Assembly (NCBI GenBank): GCA_013822915.1
Contig: PNLG01000318.1
Location: forward strand, 1 to 8,549
DNA: 8,549 nt
Reading direction: 5' to 3'
From: Sphingomonas sp.
Lineage (GTDB): Bacteria; Pseudomonadota; Alphaproteobacteria; Sphingomonadales; Sphingomonadaceae
A model generated the notes under the pieces. It made no database searches and was not told where the DNA came from. It saw only the letters and a list, made by a program, of their open reading frames with translations. Of the stretch, positions 4,903 to 8,549 are shown piece by piece. Positions within the stretch are counted from its first letter, which is position 1, and every line of letters starts with the position of its first letter. Position numbers and translations under genes: made by a program.

Positions 4903-7749
4903 ATGCGTTTTTTCCATGCCGCCCTGTTGGTCAGCGTTGCCGCCCTGCCGCTTGCGGCGCACGCCGCCCCCAAAAAGGCGCGCGCGCAAGCGGCGACGCC
5001 GCCCGCGTCCGCGATTGCGGTCAAGCCGCTGGCCTATACCGAACGCACGCTGGCCAATGGGCTGAAGGTTTACGCGATCCGCGATACCTCCACCGCGACG
5101 GTCGCGGTGCACGTCTGGTATAATGTCGGGTCAAAGGATGATCCGAAGGGTCGCTCCGGCTTTGCGCACATGTTCGAGCATCTGATGTTCAAGGCCACGC
5201 GCAATCTGGTGCCGGAACAGTTTGACCGGCTGACCGAGGATGTGGGCGGCTTTAATAATGCCTCGACCGCCGATGATTATACCAATTACTTCGAAACCGT
5301 GCCCGCCAATCATCTCGAACGCCTGCTGTTCGCCGAAGCCGACCGGATGGCGACGCTGGTGGTCGAGCCCAAAAGCTTTGCGTCTGAACGCGATGTTGTG
5401 AAGGAGGAATTGCGGCTGCGCGTGCTCGCCCCGCCCTATGGCAAGTTGTTCGCGCTATATTTCCCCGAAATTTCCTACACTACCCATCCCTATGCCCGGC
5501 CCGGCATTGGCAGCCTTGATGATTTGCAGGCCGCTTCGATCGACGATGTGCGCGCGTTCCACGCGACTTACTACCGGCCCGACAATGCGGTGCTGGTAGT
5601 GGCCGGCAATTTCGACGCCAAGCAGCTTGATGCTTGGGTTGACAAGTATTTCGCGGGCATCAAGCGCCCCAACCGACCGATCCCGCGCGTGACGGTTGCA
5701 GAGCCGCCACGCACCGCCCCGGTGGTACGAACGGTGTATGAGGAAAACACCCCGCTCCCCGCAGTGATGATCAGCTATCAGATCCCGCCAGACCGCGATG
5801 CCGACAATGCGCCGCTTGCCGTGCTCAACACGATCCTGTCGGGCGGGGAAAGCTCGCGCCTTTACGAAAGCCTGGTCTATCGCGATCAGATTGCCGCCAA
5901 TGCGGGCACTTTCCTGGACAGCAAACAACAAACGGGCGCGTTTGCGCTCTATGCAATCGCGGCGGGCGGCAAGGATGTTGCCGCCAGCGAAGCCGCACTG
6001 AAGGCAGAGGTTGCGCGGCTGCGCACCGCCCCCGTCACCGCCGCTGAATTGAGCGAGGCCAAGAACCAGATTCTGACCAGCGCGATCAAGGGCCGCGAAA
6101 CCCCCGATGGCAAGGCATCGACGCTGGCCGCAGCCGTCGTGGTCGATGGCGATCCGCGCGCCGCCGATCGTCAGCTTGCCGCGATTGCCCGCGTCACCGC
6201 CGCCGATGTGCAGCGGGTGGCACGCAAATATCTGAGCGATCATCAGGCTGCGACGGTGCGTTATCTGCCCGCCAAGCCGGGGGCAAAGGGCGATGCCATT
6301 GCGGTGGCCGCCACGGTTCAGGTCGCCGCGCTGACCGCCCCTGCTGATATTACGATAACCACCCCCGCATCCGAAGCCGAGCGCGTAGCAGTGCCCGTCC
6401 TGGGGGCACCAGTTCAGGCTGCCCTGCCCGCCGTGTCCGAAATGCGCCTGCCCAATGGCCTGCGCGTGGTGACGGTCGAGCGGCACGACCTGCCGCTGGT
6501 CTCCGCAGTGCTGACCGTGCCGGGGGGCGCCGCGCGCGATAGCGCCGCCACCGCTGGCCTTGCCAACATGACCGCCGAGTTGGTGACCAAGGGCACGAAA
6601 ACGCGCAGCGCGACGCAGATTGCGCGCGAAGTGGAGGCGCTGGGCGGATCAATCGCAAGCGGCGCCGATTGGGACAATGCGACGCTCAGCATCGGGGTGA
6701 AGGCCGATCAGCTCGACAAGGGGTTAGCGGTGATGGCCGATGTCGGCCGCAATCCCGCCTTTGCGCAGGACGAACTGGACCGCGCGCGCGCGCAATCGAT
6801 CGACGGCATCAATGTCTCGCTCAAAAACCCCGCGCAGCTGGCGGGCTATGTCGCCAATCGCGCGGTGTTTGGCGCGGGTGCTTACGGCAATCTGCGCGGC
6901 GGAACGGTGAAGTCATTGACCGCGCTTACCCGCGATCAGGTGGTCGCGAGCTACCGCGCGCATTGGCGTCCCGATGGCGCGACGCTGGTGGTGGCAGGCG
7001 ACATTACGCCCGAGCGCGCCCGCGCGCTCGCCACCCGGTATTTCGGTAGCTGGACCGGCAGCGGCGACAACATTGCGCCCCCCGCGAACGATGTCCCCCC
7101 GGCACCGCGCGTCGTAGTCGTTGATTTGCCCGGTGCGGGACAGGCCGGTGTCGTGATTGCGCGGCCCGGCATCACCCGGCGCGATCCGCAATTCTATGCA
7201 ACCTCGCTCGCCAATGCGGTGCTCGGCGTCGGCTTTTCGTCGCGCCTCAATCAGGAAATCCGGATCAAGCGTGGGCTGTCCTATGGCGCGGGCAGTTCGA
7301 TTAGCGCGCGGTTGCAGGCAGGACCGATGACCGCGTCTACTCAGACCAAGAACCCCTCGGCCGCCGAAGTCGTCGCGCTGGTGCTTGCCGAGTTGAAGCG
7401 GTTGGGCAGCGAACCCGTGCCCAATGCCGAATTGCAGACGCGCAAGGAAGTGTTGATCGGCAATTTCAGCCGCGCGAGCGAAACGGTCGATGGGTTGGCG
7501 TCGCTCACCAGCGGCTATATCGCAACCGGCGTGTCGCTTGACGAGCTGAAACGCTATCCGGCGGCGATTCAAGGAATTGATCCAGCCGCAGTGCAGGCTG
7601 CCGCCGCCAAATATCTCGATCCGTCGGTCGCGAGCATCGTCGTGGTTGGCGACGCCAAGTTGTTCGTCGATGACCTGCGCAAGGCCTATCCCACGCTGCA
7701 ACTGATCCCGGCAAGCGAACTCAACCTCGATACTGCGGCGCTGAAATAG
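4903..7749 (+). CDS. Secreted M16-family zinc peptidase with two M16 repeats (pitrilysin/insulinase type)
   Basis: The 948-residue protein starts with a signal peptide (MRFFHAALLVSVAALPLAAHA, cut near residue 21), so it should act in the periplasm or outer envelope. The first M16 unit (about 40-250) has the inverted zinc motif HMFEH: H89 and H93 bind zinc and E92 is the catalytic base. The third ligand is E169 in ERDVVKEEL, 76 residues on, as the family expects. An M16_C region follows. The second unit starts near 513 (MRLPNGLRVVTVE). Its aligned motif reads N555, A558 and E559 where the first has H89, E92 and H93, so this half is catalytically dead, as in pitrilysin-like single-chain enzymes. 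A further C-terminal domain contains the IKRGLSYGAGSS segment, typical of M16_C. Such enzymes degrade peptides in a closed two-half chamber; the substrate here is unknown. The gene has its own 75-base leader and probably its own promoter. Confidence 0.94.
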   Translation: MRFFHAALLVSVAALPLAAHAAPKKARAQAATPPASAIAVKPLAYTERTLANGLKVYAIRDTSTATVAVHVWYNVGSKDDPKGRSGFAHMFEHLMFKATRNLVPEQFDRLTEDVGGFNNASTADDYTNYFETVPANHLERLLFAEADRMATLVVEPKSFASERDVVKEELRLRVLAPPYGKLFALYFPEISYTTHPYARPGIGSLDDLQAASIDDVRAFHATYYRPDNAVLVVAGNFDAKQLDAWVDKYFAGIKRPNRPIPRVTVAEPPRTAPVVRTVYEENTPLPAVMISYQIPPDRDADNAPLAVLNTILSGGESSRLYESLVYRDQIAANAGTFLDSKQQTGAFALYAIAAGGKDVAASEAALKAEVARLRTAPVTAAELSEAKNQILTSAIKGRETPDGKASTLAAAVVVDGDPRAADRQLAAIARVTAADVQRVARKYLSDHQAATVRYLPAKPGAKGDAIAVAATVQVAALTAPADITITTPASEAERVAVPVLGAPVQAALPAVSEMRLPNGLRVVTVERHDLPLVSAVLTVPGGAARDSAATAGLANMTAELVTKGTKTRSATQIAREVEALGGSIASGADWDNATLSIGVKADQLDKGLAVMADVGRNPAFAQDELDRARAQSIDGINVSLKNPAQLAGYVANRAVFGAGAYGNLRGGTVKSLTALTRDQVVASYRAHWRPDGATLVVAGDITPERARALATRYFGSWTGSGDNIAPPANDVPPAPRVVVVDLPGAGQAGVVIARPGITRRDPQFYATSLANAVLGVGFSSRLNQEIRIKRGLSYGAGSSISARLQAGPMTASTQTKNPSAAEVVALVLAELKRLGSEPVPNAELQTRKEVLIGNFSRASETVDGLASLTSGYIATGVSLDELKRYPAAIQGIDPAAVQAAAAKYLDPSVASIVVVGDAKLFVDDLRKAYPTLQLIPASELNLDTAALK

Positions 7750-7750
7750 A

Positions 7751-7769
7751 GGTAAAGCTTAGCTTTACC
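7751..7769 (+). terminator. Perfect 19-base palindrome after the M16 stop: weak terminator or operator
   Basis: GGTAAAGCT-T-AGCTTTACC is perfectly symmetrical and starts 2 bases after the M16 stop codon. As RNA it would fold with a 7-bp stem (GGTAAAG/CTTTACC) and a 5-base loop, followed by TTATAG, a poor U-tract. Placement favours a terminator. The AT-rich, full-length symmetry in a GC-rich region would equally suit a dimeric regulator binding upstream of the SleB-type gene. The symmetry is seen; the role is undecided. Confidence 0.4.
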
Positions 7770-7774
7770 TTATA

Positions 7775-7793
7775 GTGTCTCGGAACCGGACAC
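7775..7793 (+). repeat. Imperfect dyad upstream of the SleB-type gene
   Basis: GTGTC-T-CG-GAAC-CG-GACAC pairs 5 + 2 bp with one bulged T and a GAAC loop. It lies 5 bases after the 19-base palindrome and overlaps a -10-like TATAGT (7771-7776), for which no matching -35 is visible. It may be an operator half or part of a leader, or chance. Confidence 0.25.
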
Positions 7794-7854
7794 GGCGAAA
7801 ATCGCACTTTCCTTCGGCCTGACGGCTGATATGCGCGAGTGTGGAATTTCGCCG
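7793..7854 (+). repeat. Long-range stem in the leader of the SleB-type gene
   Basis: CGGCGAAA (7793-7800) is the exact reverse complement of TTTCGCCG (7847-7854), with 46 bases between. Inside it GCACT (7804-7808) can pair with AGTGT (7838-7842) with one G-U pair. An RNA could therefore form an 8-bp stem, an internal loop, a 5-bp stem and a large apical loop, ending 18 bases before the ATG at 7873. This could be a structured 5' leader. I do not recognise it as a known riboswitch, and chance cannot be excluded in GC-rich DNA. Confidence 0.3.
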
Positions 7855-7872
7855 ATAGGATGACGGCTGGGC

Positions 7873-8549
7873 ATGACGTGCGCGCGATTATCGTTCATGG
7901 CGCTGATCGTCGCGATGGCGGCGGTGTCGGCGCGCGCCGCGATTGTAGTGATGGCGGTAGCGGCACAGCGGGACGCGCATGATCGGCCTGACGCACCGCC
8001 CCTCCCCAAGCTTGCCTCAATGACGGCGCCCTTGGCGGCACCCGCGTCCGACGCGCAGCCGCCCGCCAGCCAGCCCGCCCCCGCCAGCGGCACCACCGGC
8101 ACGGCCCCGCTGCCTGCCATGCCGGTGCCCGCAAGCTATCAGCCGCTCCCGACGCTGGACGGCACCATCCACCCCGCGCCGCCTTTTTCGATGAACCGCG
8201 CAGGCTCCGGCGATTATGGCCGCGCGCTCAATTGCCTGACCACCGCCATCTATTACGAATCCGCCAGTGAGCCCGATGCCGGCCAGCGTGCCGTCGCGCA
8301 GGTAATCCTGAACCGCGTGCGCCACCCCGCTTTCCCAGCGACCGTGTGCGGCGTGGTGTATCAGGGATCGGAGCGCGCGGGGTGCCAGTTCAGCTTTGCG
8401 TGCGACGGGGCGATGGCACGCATCCCGTCGCGTAGCGGTTGGGCGCGCGCGCTGCACAACGCCGCGCTGATGCTGAGCGGCACAGTGGAGGCGCAAGTCG
8501 GCACCGCGACCCATTACCATACCTATGCCGTGACACCGGCGTGGAACCG
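7873..8549 (+). CDS. SleB-type cell wall hydrolase (3' partial)
   Basis: The frame stays open from the ATG at 7873 to the end of the window, giving 225 residues and no stop. Residues 6-31 are hydrophobic, with an AxA site (A20-R21-A22), so it is either a signal peptide or an N-terminal anchor. A Pro/Ala-rich, probably unstructured linker covers about 40-105. The Hydrolase_2 (SleB) domain starts near 118: LNCLTTAIYYESASEPDAGQ with the likely catalytic E129, then RAVAQVILNRVRHPAFP (139-155), CQFSFACDG (171-179) and GTATHYHTYAVTPAWN (210-225). Such enzymes cleave peptidoglycan glycan strands with a lysozyme-like fold. In non-sporulating alphaproteobacteria they are taken to serve growth or division rather than germination. 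An in-frame TGA at 7861 makes 7873 the first possible ATG. AGGA at 7857-7860 is 12 bases upstream, a weak Shine-Dalgarno; the ATGs at 7897 and 7915 are alternatives. Only the domain end is missing. Confidence 0.9.
   Translation, partial: MTCARLSFMALIVAMAAVSARAAIVVMAVAAQRDAHDRPDAPPLPKLASMTAPLAAPASDAQPPASQPAPASGTTGTAPLPAMPVPASYQPLPTLDGTIHPAPPFSMNRAGSGDYGRALNCLTTAIYYESASEPDAGQRAVAQVILNRVRHPAFPATVCGVVYQGSERAGCQFSFACDGAMARIPSRSGWARALHNAALMLSGTVEAQVGTATHYHTYAVTPAWN

Noticed and set aside
5455..6486. Minus-strand open frame (343 codons) opposite the M16 peptidase
   Set aside because: It lies wholly inside the M16 gene, has the Gly/His/Arg-biased composition of a GC-rich shadow frame, and shows no family motif.
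6780..6792. Alternating CG run (possible Z-DNA)
   Set aside because: It is only 11 alternating bases inside the M16 coding sequence and encodes Arg-Ala-Arg-Ala; codon bias explains it.
8017..8520. Minus-strand open frame opposite the SleB-type gene
   Set aside because: The plus strand here carries clear SleB domain motifs; the reverse frame has none.

Overview
The window is a compact, GC-rich stretch with all recognisable genes on the + strand. It reads as core chromosome of an alphaproteobacterium in the Sphingomonadales (Sphingomonas/Sphingopyxis type). The main evidence is the tRNA-guanine transglycosylase. As I remember the Zymomonas mobilis enzyme, this one follows it almost residue for residue, with a constant numbering offset of 9 over the catalytic and zinc ligands. 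No tRNA, rRNA, insertion sequence, CRISPR array or phage gene is visible. No gene-free stretch exceeds about 125 bases.

Layout. Bases 1-505 hold the 3' part of a NifU-family Fe-S scaffold/carrier gene. Bases 551-1144 encode a RutE/HadB-like FMN nitroreductase. Bases 1172-2197 are queA, 2291-2809 a secreted three-EF-hand protein, 2806-3480 a HAD phosphatase (ATGA overlap with the EF-hand gene) and 3485-4621 tgt. Bases 4624-4827 encode a 67-residue single-span membrane protein whose ribosome binding site lies inside the end of tgt. Bases 4903-7749 encode a secreted two-repeat M16 zinc peptidase. The window ends inside a SleB-type cell wall hydrolase that starts at 7873.

How the genes relate. 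QueA and Tgt are two steps of one pathway: Tgt puts preQ1 into position 34 of GUN tRNAs and QueA then converts it to epoxyqueuosine. The EF-hand and HAD genes sit between them, and the run from the EF-hand gene to the small membrane protein is tightly packed (4-base overlap, 4-base gap, 2-base gap), so it is probably one transcript. The M16 peptidase and SleB hydrolase are envelope enzymes, each preceded by a 75-125 base gap with dyad symmetry. Those two gaps are the only places with notable non-coding structure.

The region looks mostly ordinary. The points most worth a second look are a changed residue in the Tgt substrate pocket, the two non-coding gaps with inverted repeats, and the small membrane protein with a strong Shine-Dalgarno sequence behind tgt. 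I found no convincing evidence for an undescribed multi-gene system.
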